From Wocania ichthyoenteri Th78 (GTDB lineage: Bacteria > Bacteroidota > Bacteroidia > Flavobacteriales > Flavobacteriaceae), in the NCBI RefSeq assembly GCF_000789235.1, contig NZ_KN525716.1, positions 2,772,100 to 2,836,099 on the forward strand: 64,000 nt of DNA, in the 5' to 3' direction. The position numbers and the translations under genes were made by a program. Shown one piece after another: positions 32,718 to 42,342 of this stretch (position 1 is its first letter; each line of letters starts with the position of its first letter). The notes under the pieces are model-generated. The model was not told the DNA's origin. It worked only from the letters and a program-made list of their open reading frames with translations, and did no database searches.

Positions 32718-33321
32718 CGCTTAGTTTTTTTAAAGTGTTTTCGAAGTAATTTGTAATTAAAAGTCCATGTGGATTGTTGGGAAAGTTTCGGTCAACCATA
32801 ATTAGGTTTCCGGTGGAAACTAATTCATAAGTATCTATTATAGAACCTCTATTGATTTCAAAAATGGTCGTTGTAGTAAAACCATACGAGCCATTATTTT
32901 CTGTTATCTGAGAATCGATACTCAGTACTTTTTGCACTAAGGAATATTGCAATAATCGATTATAGACGCCATCAGCTTTTTTCTGGCGATATAGATTGTC
33001 GACTGAACTATTACCAAGCCAAAGCGCTTTTTTCAGATTCTTTTCATAGTTACTTGCATCAATGTTGTAGAAGTAATTGTGAAACAATTCTAAATGTGCC
33101 AAAGCTTCAACTTTAAAATTTTCTTTTTGGTTAACGAGCTTCAGCGGAATGATACTGCCATCTGTATTAATGGCAAATGCGCTATTCATCGCATTTTTGT
33201 TTGTGGTAAATGCCATCCAAACTGAAAAACTACTGGATAGCAAAGCACAAACCACTACTGCTAAAACGATAAATCGATTCAGTTTTAAGACGTTGTAAAT
33301 GTTTTTATAAGGTGTTTTCAT
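32698..33321 (-). CDS. traK: Conjugative transposon protein TraK (VirB8-like)
   Basis: 207 residues, close to the family length. An N-terminal transmembrane helix (about 14-36, IVLAVVVCALLSSSFSVWM) is followed by a periplasmic VirB8-type domain with HLELFHNYFYNID and NGSYGFTTTTIFEINRGSIIDTYEL. It nucleates the inner-membrane part of the mating channel. The 3' end overlaps traM by 20 bp. Confidence 0.85.
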   Translation of the reverse strand: MKTPYKNIYNVLKLNRFIVLAVVVCALLSSSFSVWMAFTTNKNAMNSAFAINTDGSIIPLKLVNQKENFKVEALAHLELFHNYFYNIDASNYEKNLKKALWLGNSSVDNLYRQKKADGVYNRLLQYSLVQKVLSIDSQITENNGSYGFTTTTIFEINRGSIIDTYELVSTGNLIMVDRNFPNNPHGLLITNYFENTLKKLSDENRKE

Positions 33322-33332
33322 TGTGAGTTGAA

Positions 33333-34175
33333 TTAGCTGGTAAACAATCTAAGCGTAAAAGATGTAGCGCGTTTGTATAACTTGAATTTCAGGAATACGA
33401 TAAAGCCTACCGATCCTAATTGTACAACAGGCGCAAAGAAGCCCTGGCCAAAATCGGTACCAAACAAGTTGGTCCAGAAATTGGTGTTAATTTCAGTATA
33501 GATGGCGTTGACAAATACATTGACTAGAAAAAATGCTGGCACTAACATATAGACAGCTGCATAAAGTTTAAAAAAAGTGTAGGCAAGTGATCGGAATTTT
33601 TCAAATACTGCCAGACTTATAATCAATGGAAAAAATGCCTGCATAATGCCTAAAAGAAAGAAGCGTTCTGCTAAAAAAAGCGGGTAGATAAACAAGTCTA
33701 GAATCCATAAAAATAGACTCACTATGAAAGCAAGTATTTTGAATCCGTATAGAGGTGTTATCAAAGCTTCGTAAAGTAATGCCATAGCAGCTTGCGCTGC
33801 TTCGATAAAATTCACATCTTCTTCAATAGGAATATCCTGCATCTGTAAAGGCAACAAAGCAGGTGCAGTACCTCGATATTGTCCTTCAACTGCAACAAGA
33901 ATACTGTCAAAAAACCCTAAAATCTGAGTTGAAAATATAACCAAGAGTACCACAGCAAAATTCTTTGCGAGTTCGCCAGGACTCAATCCCCAAGAATAAC
34001 CGTCTTTATCCGCAATACCTTCATTATATTTCTTTAGGATATTGACTAGAAAAAACAACACAGCAAGCGTTTTCATTCCGGCAATGGTATATTGCGAGAA
34101 ACTACTGTTCTGTATGGTTTGAAATACCGCATCGATATATTCTAGCCCAATTCCTAAGATGATGGTTGCAGTCAT
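33333..34175 (-). CDS. traJ: Conjugative transposon protein TraJ (VirB6-like)
   Basis: 280 residues, polytopic with about six hydrophobic segments and a short periplasmic loop. The sequence GLSPGELAKNFAVVLLVIFSTQ followed by a strongly hydrophobic centre (FILDLFIYPLF-like) fits the TraJ/TrbL class, the inner-membrane channel component. It starts 2 bp after traI's stop on the minus strand. Confidence 0.85.
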   Translation of the reverse strand: MTATIILGIGLEYIDAVFQTIQNSSFSQYTIAGMKTLAVLFFLVNILKKYNEGIADKDGYSWGLSPGELAKNFAVVLLVIFSTQILGFFDSILVAVEGQYRGTAPALLPLQMQDIPIEEDVNFIEAAQAAMALLYEALITPLYGFKILAFIVSLFLWILDLFIYPLFLAERFFLLGIMQAFFPLIISLAVFEKFRSLAYTFFKLYAAVYMLVPAFFLVNVFVNAIYTEINTNFWTNLFGTDFGQGFFAPVVQLGSVGFIVFLKFKLYKRATSFTLRLFTS

Positions 34176-34177
34176 TT

Positions 34178-34759
34178 TTAATAATTTGTTTCGCGATTAT
34201 TAACTTTATCCTGCATTTTTCTGAAGGATATAATATCCTTGTAACGCTTCGTTTTTGTCTTGATATTGGAAACCATTTCTCTGGATTCTAATTCTTTTTC
34301 TTTTAGGATTTCTGCACGTTCGGCATCACTCATTTTTAGATTATCGCTGGATAAGATTTCACTCATAAATTCAACGGTGTCCAATGAGTTTTGGACTATG
34401 GTATCGAATGATTCTACAACCTTAGTAACTTCATCTGGTTTTATGTAAGGCGAGTTCAAAATGTCTTGTAAATCATTTTGCATAACCTGAATAAGACGTT
34501 GATTGTTTTGTGCAATTTCCTCAACTGCTCTTAGTTGTTGTACGACACTAGATACTTTTTCTATAGCTTCTTTTGCATCCTTTAGGAACTTTACAGACTT
34601 AATCATTTGAGCCGTCTGTTTACCTGATTCTACAAGTTGTTTTACCAAACTGATAAAATTGGTGTTGTCATAAGTTGGCATTCCTTGGCTTGTTGCCTTT
34701 GATGGTATTAATAGCATTAATGCTACTGCCATTACTAAAATTCTAATTTTGTTTTTCAT
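34178..34759 (-). CDS. traI: Conjugal transfer protein TraI (TrbJ/VirB5-like)
   Basis: 193 residues: a cleavable signal (MKNKIRILVMAVALMLLIPS...TSQG), then almost entirely alpha-helical, with coiled-coil stretches (VSSVVQQLRAVEEIAQNNQRL). This is the layout of periplasmic TrbJ/VirB5 proteins that cap or assemble the pilus. It lies between traG and traJ with spacings of 4 and 2 bp, the expected CTnDOT gene order. Confidence 0.8.
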   Translation of the reverse strand: MKNKIRILVMAVALMLLIPSKATSQGMPTYDNTNFISLVKQLVESGKQTAQMIKSVKFLKDAKEAIEKVSSVVQQLRAVEEIAQNNQRLIQVMQNDLQDILNSPYIKPDEVTKVVESFDTIVQNSLDTVEFMSEILSSDNLKMSDAERAEILKEKELESREMVSNIKTKTKRYKDIISFRKMQDKVNNRETNY

Positions 34760-34763
34760 AATA

Positions 34764-37166
34764 TTACGTTTTAGATGTGAATTGAATTATTGCTTTTTGC
34801 ATGTCATGATGCTCTTCATAGAACTTCATTATATCTTCGTTTTCTTGTCCATCGGTTAAATAGGCTGCGTACACTTCTTTAGGCACTTCAAGCCTAAAAA
34901 TGTTGCTTTCCTTTCCGATTTTGATAAACATTTCGGTATACTTCCGTGAACCAGAAAGATTGTTTTTAATGGATTTTAATTGGTTTAAGTCGTGGCTAGA
35001 TAGATTGAGTCTTTTAACCAGTTCTTCATAGCCTTTTTCATTATTGAGACTGTAAATGACTTGGGTATTCTCTAGAATGCTGGCAGATGTTGAATTATTC
35101 GGAAGTTGATTAATGGATTGCAGTATAATTCCAATAGCGCCATTTTGTTTACGAATAGCTTGATAATAGAATTCTACACTTTCCAGTACATTTTCAAACT
35201 TCAGTTGTTTAGCAAACTCATCGAAAAGAATGATGCCCTTTTCTGCTCTGTTTTTCCAAATAGTTCGTTGGATGGCAGACTTAATGAGCTTCAACATTAC
35301 GGACAAAATTTCCTTATTGTCTTTTACTTCATCCAGTTCAAAAACAATCAATCGTTTGTCTTCTATTTTATAGGTTTGGTCTTCGCTGACCTCAAATAGA
35401 AAACTATATAGACCATCGCCAACATACTCAGACATCACATGTAAGAAACTCGTAACATTAAAGTAGTCAGGATGGATTTTTAAGGTGCTCAGAAGATCTT
35501 CCTGATTCCTTTCTATAAAATTGTAATAGCCTTCCAATGAATGATTTTCTGAAGTGCTATTGTAATAGTGACGCAGAATCTTTTTAACGGAAACTGATTG
35601 CGCTTTAGTTACTTTCAAATCTGAAGCAAACAATTCAAAAAGAAATACCGATAAATCTTCAAGTCGTTCTGGTGTCAGATCATTTTTATTGCTGATGTAA
35701 AAAGGATTGATACCTAAGTTTTTTCCGCTTTCATATCGTAATACGGTATATTTTTCAGGATAGAGTTTGGCAAATTTGGTGTAAGAACCACCCAAATCAA
35801 TAATAACTAAGCGAACACCACTTTCAAAATATTGGCGTAAAATGTTATTCGCCAAAAACGATTTGCCTTCACCTGTTGGTGCGAAAATGGCAAAGTTTCT
35901 AGCTTTGATTCGTTTCTTTTTTTCATCCCAAACATCTTTTAATACCGGAATGTTATGTTCTCTATCATTAAAGATGATTCCTGTTTTATCTGATTTATAG
36001 TTGGTATTATTAATGAACAGGCAAAGGGCATGTTTTAAATCGGTAACATATAAATCATTGTTTGAGAAATTGGAAGAAAAACAGCAGTAACTATTCAATA
36101 TATAATTTTTGCGTTCTTCACCTCTTGGATAGTAAGGGATAATGTCTAATTCCTTAAATTCAGTTTTAATTTTAGAAGTTATTTTGTCCAGCTCTTTAAC
36201 ATCTTTCGACCAATACACAATGTTTAAATGACCACGAATAATGCGTGAATTATCATCTGCATTTATCTGGTCCAAAATGTATTGAATTTTACCAAGTACC
36301 ACTTTGTTCTGTGAACCAAAATTTGAACTTTTGTTGAGTTCCTCTATTTTCTTGTCGAGAAGCTTGCGCCATTTCTGTTTGTCATCCAAATAAAGAATCT
36401 GGTTAACAATATGGTTTTCATTAAGTGTAAGTCCTAGACCATCAATAAACCCTTGATGAAACACAAAATCGTCCGAAGTGAATTTCTCATTGGTTTTGCT
36501 ACTTTGTACGTTTTCGCCAAAGCATAATTCGCTGTTGATGGCAAGCGCATCAAAATGGTTTTCGCCAACATTGACGCTTTTCTTTTCTAGTAAAATATCG
36601 GTATCAAATCCTTCATTGAAACCATTGAAATAACTACTAGTTAATTGCTGAATATCTTCTGCGTTTAACGGAAGAAATTCTATTTTTCTACTGTTATTTA
36701 TAAAGGAAACCGAATCATTTACAGAGTTAGTAAAGCTCTTAATGTTATCATTTAATTCTTGTACAATGCCCTTTGAAATTTTTCTGAAGGGATTGACGTA
36801 TTTCGGATTGTTGAGTGCTTTGTTCTTAGTTAAAATAAAGAACAAATAACATTTATGTTCTATGTGTCCACGACCTTTAAAATGCTCGTGTGTGGCTTTT
36901 TCTAAAAAGGTGGTGTTTGGAAGTTGTTCTGAAGAATAAGATTTCTTAAGGTAAATGTCTTGTTTGTGAACTACAGTTCCGATAGGTAATGATTTCAAAG
37001 CTTGAAACCATGCACCATGCATATCCTCAAAATCTTTTTCGGACAAGGAATAGATTTCTGGTAGATTCCCTTCATAACATAAAATCACATTACCATTGTT
37101 GGCAAATACGATATTGTCTTGAATATCTACAATGGGTTGATATGCTGAAATATTAATCTTCTTCAT
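34764..37166 (-). CDS. traG: TraG-family conjugation ATPase (VirB4-like)
   Basis: 800 residues, the usual size. Walker A lies in APTGEGKSFLAN (about residues 432-443) and Walker B in GIILFDEF. The N-terminal half is the VirB4 membrane-associated domain; PTGEGKS and the downstream DLGGSYTKFAKLYPEKY are typical of Bacteroidetes TraG. It energises pilus and channel assembly at the inner membrane. It overlaps traF by 14 bp on the minus strand. Confidence 0.92.
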   Translation of the reverse strand: MKKINISAYQPIVDIQDNIVFANNGNVILCYEGNLPEIYSLSEKDFEDMHGAWFQALKSLPIGTVVHKQDIYLKKSYSSEQLPNTTFLEKATHEHFKGRGHIEHKCYLFFILTKNKALNNPKYVNPFRKISKGIVQELNDNIKSFTNSVNDSVSFINNSRKIEFLPLNAEDIQQLTSSYFNGFNEGFDTDILLEKKSVNVGENHFDALAINSELCFGENVQSSKTNEKFTSDDFVFHQGFIDGLGLTLNENHIVNQILYLDDKQKWRKLLDKKIEELNKSSNFGSQNKVVLGKIQYILDQINADDNSRIIRGHLNIVYWSKDVKELDKITSKIKTEFKELDIIPYYPRGEERKNYILNSYCCFSSNFSNNDLYVTDLKHALCLFINNTNYKSDKTGIIFNDREHNIPVLKDVWDEKKKRIKARNFAIFAPTGEGKSFLANNILRQYFESGVRLVIIDLGGSYTKFAKLYPEKYTVLRYESGKNLGINPFYISNKNDLTPERLEDLSVFLFELFASDLKVTKAQSVSVKKILRHYYNSTSENHSLEGYYNFIERNQEDLLSTLKIHPDYFNVTSFLHVMSEYVGDGLYSFLFEVSEDQTYKIEDKRLIVFELDEVKDNKEILSVMLKLIKSAIQRTIWKNRAEKGIILFDEFAKQLKFENVLESVEFYYQAIRKQNGAIGIILQSINQLPNNSTSASILENTQVIYSLNNEKGYEELVKRLNLSSHDLNQLKSIKNNLSGSRKYTEMFIKIGKESNIFRLEVPKEVYAAYLTDGQENEDIMKFYEEHHDMQKAIIQFTSKT

Positions 37167-37437
37167 AATCGAAACCTGAATTTCTTTTGTTACTAATGAT
37201 TTGCGGAAAAGCTTTTGCCATCTGAAAAAGTTGTGGATCGTTGGTTATGCGTGTCAAGGCAACATATAAAGCTGCATTGAAAATCAGAATGCTAATTATC
37301 ATCACAAAGCTGAAAGAGAAAATGATGATTAATAATGATGCAAGAATTGAAACCATCATTAAGGCAAACAGGGAAATAGGCAATCCAAAAATGACTGCCC
37401 GTTTCCTAATGTTTTTATATACTTCGTATTTCTTCAT
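37153..37437 (-). CDS. traF: Conjugation protein TraF (VirB3-like, DUF4133)
   Basis: 94 residues with two close hydrophobic segments in the N-terminal half (ILASLLIIIFSFSFVMIISILIF region), as in DUF4133/VirB3 proteins. Its end overlaps the traG start. It probably helps place the ATPase at the inner membrane. Confidence 0.8.
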   Translation of the reverse strand: MKKYEVYKNIRKRAVIFGLPISLFALMMVSILASLLIIIFSFSFVMIISILIFNAALYVALTRITNDPQLFQMAKAFPQIISNKRNSGFDYEED

Positions 37438-37471
37438 ACAGCTGCTCTAATAAATCCCTTGATGAGGGTCA

Positions 37472-37759
37472 TTATACTACGATAGTTATTAAGTAAGTGA
37501 AGATGCCTACCACAGCACCAGCAATTAGAACAAATACTAAAACACGAGTAATACCTTTTTTAAGGTCTGCGTTCTCGCCAAAGAAATGACCAGCATTAAA
37601 TAGGAATCCAACAAGAAAGATGACGCCCAAAATGATTGGAAAAATGGTTCTAATGGTATCTGAAACATCATTTACAGAATCTTCAATACCACCAATTTGC
37701 GCAAAGCTTGATGCTGATGTCATCAAGAATGCGAGTAAGATAAAAATTGATTTTTTCAT
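37472..37759 (-). CDS. traE: Conjugation protein TraE (DUF4134, pilin-like)
   Basis: 95 residues: a signal peptide (LLAFLMTSASSFAQIGG) and two hydrophobic helices, the small VirB2-pilin-like layout of DUF4134. It is the first gene of the minus-strand tra operon (traE-F-G-I-J-K-M-N). The operon promoter is expected in 37760-37934, a 175-bp AT-rich gap shared with the divergent amidase gene; I see no clear box there. Confidence 0.82.
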   Translation of the reverse strand: MKKSIFILLAFLMTSASSFAQIGGIEDSVNDVSDTIRTIFPIILGVIFLVGFLFNAGHFFGENADLKKGITRVLVFVLIAGAVVGIFTYLITIVV

Positions 37760-37934
37760 AATTATTTGGTTTAGCCTTTCGAGGCAGTTTCTAATTTTAT
37801 TTTGTGAAATCTATTACGAAATGAAGATGAAGGAAGAAAATCTCTAAATTTTAACGCTAATTGGTGTTAAACTTTTGAAGATTATTAAGGAAGTGATTGA
37901 TTTCTTGAATATTGTGTAATCTAAAACGATTATT

Positions 37935-38585
37935 ATGAACACATTAAATCAAATTATAGTCTTACTATTCTGTCTAGTTTTTCTAAATCTATCTTATGCG
38001 CAGAATGGTAAAGATCAAGCAAGAAATCCTATTGTAGTAATAGATCCTGGACATGGAGGAAAAGATGCTGGAGCAACAACCAGAAATGGTATAAAAGAAA
38101 AAGATATTGTTTTGGGTATTGCTTCTAAAATAGTGGTACTAAATAACAAGCTAGTTGAAAATCCTTTACTATTATATCTAACTAGATATACAGACACATT
38201 AATATCTCTAGGCGATAGAACGGAACTAACAAAAAGACTAAAAGCTGATATATTTATTTCAATTCATTGCAATCAAGCTATTAACAGAACAGCATCAGGA
38301 ACAGAAGTTTTTATTCATCCTAAAAGCGAAGTACAAGCAGAGGAATCTACCTATTTAGGATTTACTATACAAAAAGGATTGGCAGATATACTTGGTATTA
38401 AAAACAGAGGAATAAAGTTTGGAAACTTTCAAGTGTTGCGAGATAGTGATAGTAGTGCAACAATTCTCTTAGAGCTTGGTTTTTTATCTCAAACTGATGA
38501 AGCTATCTATTTATCTCAAGAAGATTCTCAAAATGCTGTTGCTTTGGTTATACTTCAATCGATTATTAAATTTTTGGGATTATGA
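37935..38585 (+). CDS. N-acetylmuramoyl-L-alanine amidase (conjugation lysozyme-like)
   Basis: 216 residues with a signal peptide (MNTLNQIIVLLFCLVFLNLSYAQ) and an Amidase_3 domain: VVIDPGHGGKDAGAT (zinc-binding His), KEKDIV (Glu ligand), ISIHCNQ (second His) and LLELGFLSQTDEA (catalytic Glu). The periplasmic enzyme cuts the peptide side chain from peptidoglycan and probably opens the wall for the mating channel. It is divergent from the tra operon and followed by a tiny overlapping ORF. Confidence 0.9.
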   Translation: MNTLNQIIVLLFCLVFLNLSYAQNGKDQARNPIVVIDPGHGGKDAGATTRNGIKEKDIVLGIASKIVVLNNKLVENPLLLYLTRYTDTLISLGDRTELTKRLKADIFISIHCNQAINRTASGTEVFIHPKSEVQAEESTYLGFTIQKGLADILGIKNRGIKFGNFQVLRDSDSSATILLELGFLSQTDEAIYLSQEDSQNAVALVILQSIIKFLGL

Positions 38586-38671
38586 GTGAGCTGTATTTGG
38601 AGTTCGTTAAGAGCATCAAGGAAATATTGATAGCTTTATATAAGGATGTTTTAAAGAAAAAACAGGGATAG
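38582..38671 (+). CDS. Possible 29-residue peptide translationally coupled to the amidase
   Basis: The ATG overlaps the amidase stop (ATGA at 38582-38585) and the frame runs 29 codons to TAG, starting MSELYLEFVKSIKEILIAL. It is amphipathic and might associate with the membrane. ATGA overlap suggests coupling, but 29 codons can occur by chance. No family is recognised. Confidence 0.35.
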   Translation: MSELYLEFVKSIKEILIALYKDVLKKKQG

Positions 38672-38787
38672 TGATATTTATCTGTTTTCTTAGATTTTTT
38701 AAATAGAATTACTTTTTTTGGGAATGAAATCATTTGATTTAAATGGTATAAATCATAAATTAATTAGTATTAATATATTTAAGAATA

Positions 38788-38818
38788 ATATTTATACTGT
38801 TTTAAACAATATAAATAT
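38788..38818 (+). promoter_or_regulatory. 31-bp near-perfect palindrome upstream of the controller gene (putative operator)
   Basis: Fifteen-base arms around a single central T pair with one mismatch; the outer arms are ATATTTATA (38788-38796) and TATAAATAT (38810-38818), and the centre is TGTTTTAAACA (38798-38808). It ends 37 bp before the controller start at 38856, a typical place for a C-protein or XRE-regulator box. Its match to the controller's own site is inferred. Confidence 0.6.
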
Positions 38819-38855
38819 GTGTTATAGTATTTGATTTTTTTATTATTTTTGATAT

Positions 38856-39065
38856 ATGTCAGATCGCATTAATAGAATCAAGGAAATTCTCGTAATTCAA
38901 AACGTTTCTCAAAAAGAACTCGCAGAACGATTAGGGAAAAATCCAAATACTATTGCCTCAATTTGTAATAATAAAACTCAACCGCACATCAAAATATTCA
39001 GAGATATAGCAAAAGTTTTAGATGTAGATATAAGGGAATTGTTTGTTCCAACAAAAACTGTTTAG
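38856..39065 (+). CDS. XRE/Cro-type controller of the restriction-modification locus
   Basis: 69 residues, essentially one helix-turn-helix domain (about 5-62) with SQKELAERLGKNPNTIASICNNK as recognition region. Size and position directly before a methylase gene match restriction-modification controller (C) proteins, which delay the nuclease until methylation is done. A near-perfect palindrome lies 37 bp upstream. It ends one base before the methylase ATG at 39067. Confidence 0.78.
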   Translation: MSDRINRIKEILVIQNVSQKELAERLGKNPNTIASICNNKTQPHIKIFRDIAKVLDVDIRELFVPTKTV

Positions 39066-39066
39066 T

Positions 39067-42000
39067 ATGTTGGAAAAACTTTTCATAAAACTGGGCTATA
39101 ATCGCAATAATGGTTTGTTTGTTCTTTCAGAATCAAAAGAAGCTATAATTGAAACTTTTCCTAGTCGTATTAGTAGGGTTTTAACGAAAGTTATAAAGCC
39201 TTATGCTGTTTTCAGTTTGGATGCATATCATAATACTGAAGGGCACGTGCAACCTTTCAACAATCCACTTATATTATTTTATGAAAACCCAAGTGAAGAA
39301 GACTATCAGCTGATTCCAAAGCACTCATTTAATCTTAGTCGTTCACCAATAGTTATTGTGGCAAAAGATAATGCGATAGAAATTTTCAACGGCTTTGATT
39401 TTGCTTCTTCTAACCGTGACTGGTTAAAATCAATAAATGTTGACCACGATCTACTTAATATAAGTAATCTTAGGTCAGGGAAAGGATGGAAAGAAATTCA
39501 TCAGGAGTTCTTTGTTAGAACAAAAACAGTTGACAGGTATTTGTTGAGTAATATAACAGATGCAAGACGAATTCTAATCGCCAGAGAAAGCAACTTCAAA
39601 TCAGGAAATCTTCCCCCTGAAGTAGCGAACCGCTTAATTGGAAGAATCTTATTCATAAGATATCTAATTGATCGAAATGTTCGATTTACCGACCAAGACT
39701 TGTTAATTGGAAATGATAAGGAAGAGAGGCAAGAAGCACTTAATATGTTACTTCTTGACCACGCTAAAACCTATGAGTTTTTTGAATATATAAATCAAAA
39801 ATTCGAAGGAGACTTATTCCCATTGTATTATGAAAACGAAGGACTGGAATTCTATGAGAAAGATACTGTACTAAAGGAAAATTTGGAGGTTTTATATTAT
39901 CTGCTGACATCATCTAATATGTTTAAAGGAGATACTATCAAGGGTTATACAGTACAACAGTCATTATTTAATGTTTATGATTTCGAAATTATTCCGGTTG
40001 AACTCATAAGTAATATTTATGAGAGCTTCTTAGGTAATACCGCTTTTGCCAAAGGCGAAATAGTAACTAAATTGTCTAAACAAAAAGAGGTAAAGGCTTT
40101 TTACACACCACCTTTTTTAGTAGATTATATGTTGAGTCAAACAGTCAAGCCACATTTAAAAACATCTAATGGAACAGATTGTAAAGTGCTCGATCCATCT
40201 TGTGGTTCTGGAATATTTTTAGTTGAATCTCTAAGACAAATTATTGATAACGAAATAAGGTTACAATCCAACGGTCGTAAGGACAACAATGAATTAATTT
40301 CAAATGAGCGATTGTGGGAATTACTAGAAAATAATATATATGGAATAGACATAGATCCAAACGCCATAGAGATTACGATTTTCTCACTTTATATTACACT
40401 TTTAGATTATAAAACCCACCCTAGAGAGATTGAAAATTTTGCCTTTAAGCCTTTAAAGGGAGTTAATCTTTTTGGTGGACAAGAAGCAGATTTTTTTAAT
40501 TGCGATAATAAATTCAATAAGCTTTTCAAAGAATCTGTAAAGTTGGATTTCATAGTTGGAAACCCGCCTTGGGGAAGTGTAAAGAAATCGAGATATGTAG
40601 AATATATTGATAAACGTTCTAGAAGAGAATTCAAAGCAAGTCTAAATAAGCAAGTAAAATTAGCGATTGGCAACAAGGAAATTTCTCAGGCTTTTATGGT
40701 TAGAGTAGAAGACTTAATTCAAGATGATGCTAACACCAAAATATGTTTGATTGTTACAGGTAAGAATATTTATAATTCGGATCCTAAAGCTGTGGCGTGG
40801 AGAAAATATTTCTTAAACAACTTTGATGTGCACCAATGTTTTGATTTGTTTGGAGTGAATAACAAAATTGCTGGAGGTAAACAAATATTTGATAATGCAA
40901 ATCAGCCACCGGCAATATTTCTTTACTCTCAAAAAAAGGACAAATCAAAAAACAATGTAATAAAGCATATTGTAGCACGTGCCAATTTATATTATCATTA
41001 TTTCAAGACGATCGTAATAGAAAAAAATGACGTTAAATATGTTAGTCAAAAGCTTTTTCTCAATGATGACAAGCTCTGGAAAATTTTATTATATGGAAAT
41101 TCCCTTGATTATCTCTTTGTTAAAAAAATAAGAAGGAATGGTAAACTTATTTCTGAATTGTTAGAAGAAGAAAATATGTTTGTCAAGGGTGGTTACAAAT
41201 CTAAAGATTCGGCTATTTTATCCGCAAAACGAAAAGACACAACTAAGTATTGGGGATATCAGTATGTAGAAGTAGAAGGCGAGAAAGGTTTAAAACAATA
41301 CGAGGTAAATACCCATAAGACTTTTAAGGACAAATTGGATAAACTTCATCTTAAAGGAGATATTAATGATGATTTTAAAGTTCCTCAAATTTCTGAGGAA
41401 GATATTTTTAAAGGGTTTAAGCTTTTGATAAAAAAAGGTTTAGATAACTATTTAAATCATAGGGCAGTAAGTGCGATATCAGAAGACAATGTAGTTTTCT
41501 CTGCTACTGTTGCTGCAATAGGATCTATTGATGACGAAATTAGTGAAGCTCAAGAAAATATGCTCTATTCGATGTCAGCTATATTTAATTCAAAGCTTTT
41601 TATTTATTATTCTTTTATGACAAGTTCGTCATTTGGTGCTGGCAGAAATCGCTTGAATTTTAATGAGTTTTTAAAAATGATGTATATACCCAATGACGAA
41701 CTTAGTCAATATTCTAAGGAAATTCATATGGCTTTAAAAATTAATTGGCCAAATAAAGACCACAACAGAATAGAAGAGCTTGAATATTTAATAGAAGAAA
41801 AAATTAGTGAGATTTACGAAATCACACCTCTAGAAAATGAACTCATTAATTATGCTTTGGAAGTGAGCTTGCCTATAATGAAAAGAGCTGATAGGTCAGG
41901 AGCAGATTTGCCTATAATATTTAGGGAGGTAAATGAAAGTAATTTTGAGATACTTGCAAATTATTCCCAAATTTTTATTGAACACTTTTCTGATAGATTT

Positions 42001-42342
42001 GACGATGATGGCAAAATGTTTTGTATTGATGTATACGTAAATTCTGATTTCATAGCTCTTCATTTTACAATTACCAAACCAAGAACAAATAGATTGAAAT
42101 TTAACTTTGATACCAAATTAGATAACGCGATTAGTAAACTTGGTAGCCTAGGAGTTAATGAAGTTAGTTCACAATTATTTACCCAACAAGATATTAGAGG
42201 CTTTAATAAAAAGTCTTTTTACCTAATTAAACCTAATATTATTAAAAACTGGCATTCTGCAGTAGCTCATATTGATTTAATAGAGTTCATTGAAGCCATA
42301 GCGAGTTCTGAAATTAAAAACACAAAACAGAGAATTAATTAA
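39067..42342 (+). CDS. N6-adenine DNA methylase (Eco57I/type IIG-like, large)
   Basis: 1,091 residues from ATG 39067; an ATG at 39043 overlaps the controller. SAM motif I is VLDPSCGSGIF (about 374-384) and the catalytic motif IV is NPPW (499-502), an N6-adenine gamma-class signature. The C-terminal 500 residues would hold a target-recognition domain. The N-terminal 350 residues lack an obvious PD-(D/E)xK motif, and a separate nuclease-like gene follows with a one-base overlap. It most likely modifies the element's own recognition site. Whether it also cleaves is unclear. Confidence 0.8.
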   Translation: MLEKLFIKLGYNRNNGLFVLSESKEAIIETFPSRISRVLTKVIKPYAVFSLDAYHNTEGHVQPFNNPLILFYENPSEEDYQLIPKHSFNLSRSPIVIVAKDNAIEIFNGFDFASSNRDWLKSINVDHDLLNISNLRSGKGWKEIHQEFFVRTKTVDRYLLSNITDARRILIARESNFKSGNLPPEVANRLIGRILFIRYLIDRNVRFTDQDLLIGNDKEERQEALNMLLLDHAKTYEFFEYINQKFEGDLFPLYYENEGLEFYEKDTVLKENLEVLYYLLTSSNMFKGDTIKGYTVQQSLFNVYDFEIIPVELISNIYESFLGNTAFAKGEIVTKLSKQKEVKAFYTPPFLVDYMLSQTVKPHLKTSNGTDCKVLDPSCGSGIFLVESLRQIIDNEIRLQSNGRKDNNELISNERLWELLENNIYGIDIDPNAIEITIFSLYITLLDYKTHPREIENFAFKPLKGVNLFGGQEADFFNCDNKFNKLFKESVKLDFIVGNPPWGSVKKSRYVEYIDKRSRREFKASLNKQVKLAIGNKEISQAFMVRVEDLIQDDANTKICLIVTGKNIYNSDPKAVAWRKYFLNNFDVHQCFDLFGVNNKIAGGKQIFDNANQPPAIFLYSQKKDKSKNNVIKHIVARANLYYHYFKTIVIEKNDVKYVSQKLFLNDDKLWKILLYGNSLDYLFVKKIRRNGKLISELLEEENMFVKGGYKSKDSAILSAKRKDTTKYWGYQYVEVEGEKGLKQYEVNTHKTFKDKLDKLHLKGDINDDFKVPQISEEDIFKGFKLLIKKGLDNYLNHRAVSAISEDNVVFSATVAAIGSIDDEISEAQENMLYSMSAIFNSKLFIYYSFMTSSSFGAGRNRLNFNEFLKMMYIPNDELSQYSKEIHMALKINWPNKDHNRIEELEYLIEEKISEIYEITPLENELINYALEVSLPIMKRADRSGADLPIIFREVNESNFEILANYSQIFIEHFSDRFDDDGKMFCIDVYVNSDFIALHFTITKPRTNRLKFNFDTKLDNAISKLGSLGVNEVSSQLFTQQDIRGFNKKSFYLIKPNIIKNWHSAVAHIDLIEFIEAIASSEIKNTKQRIN

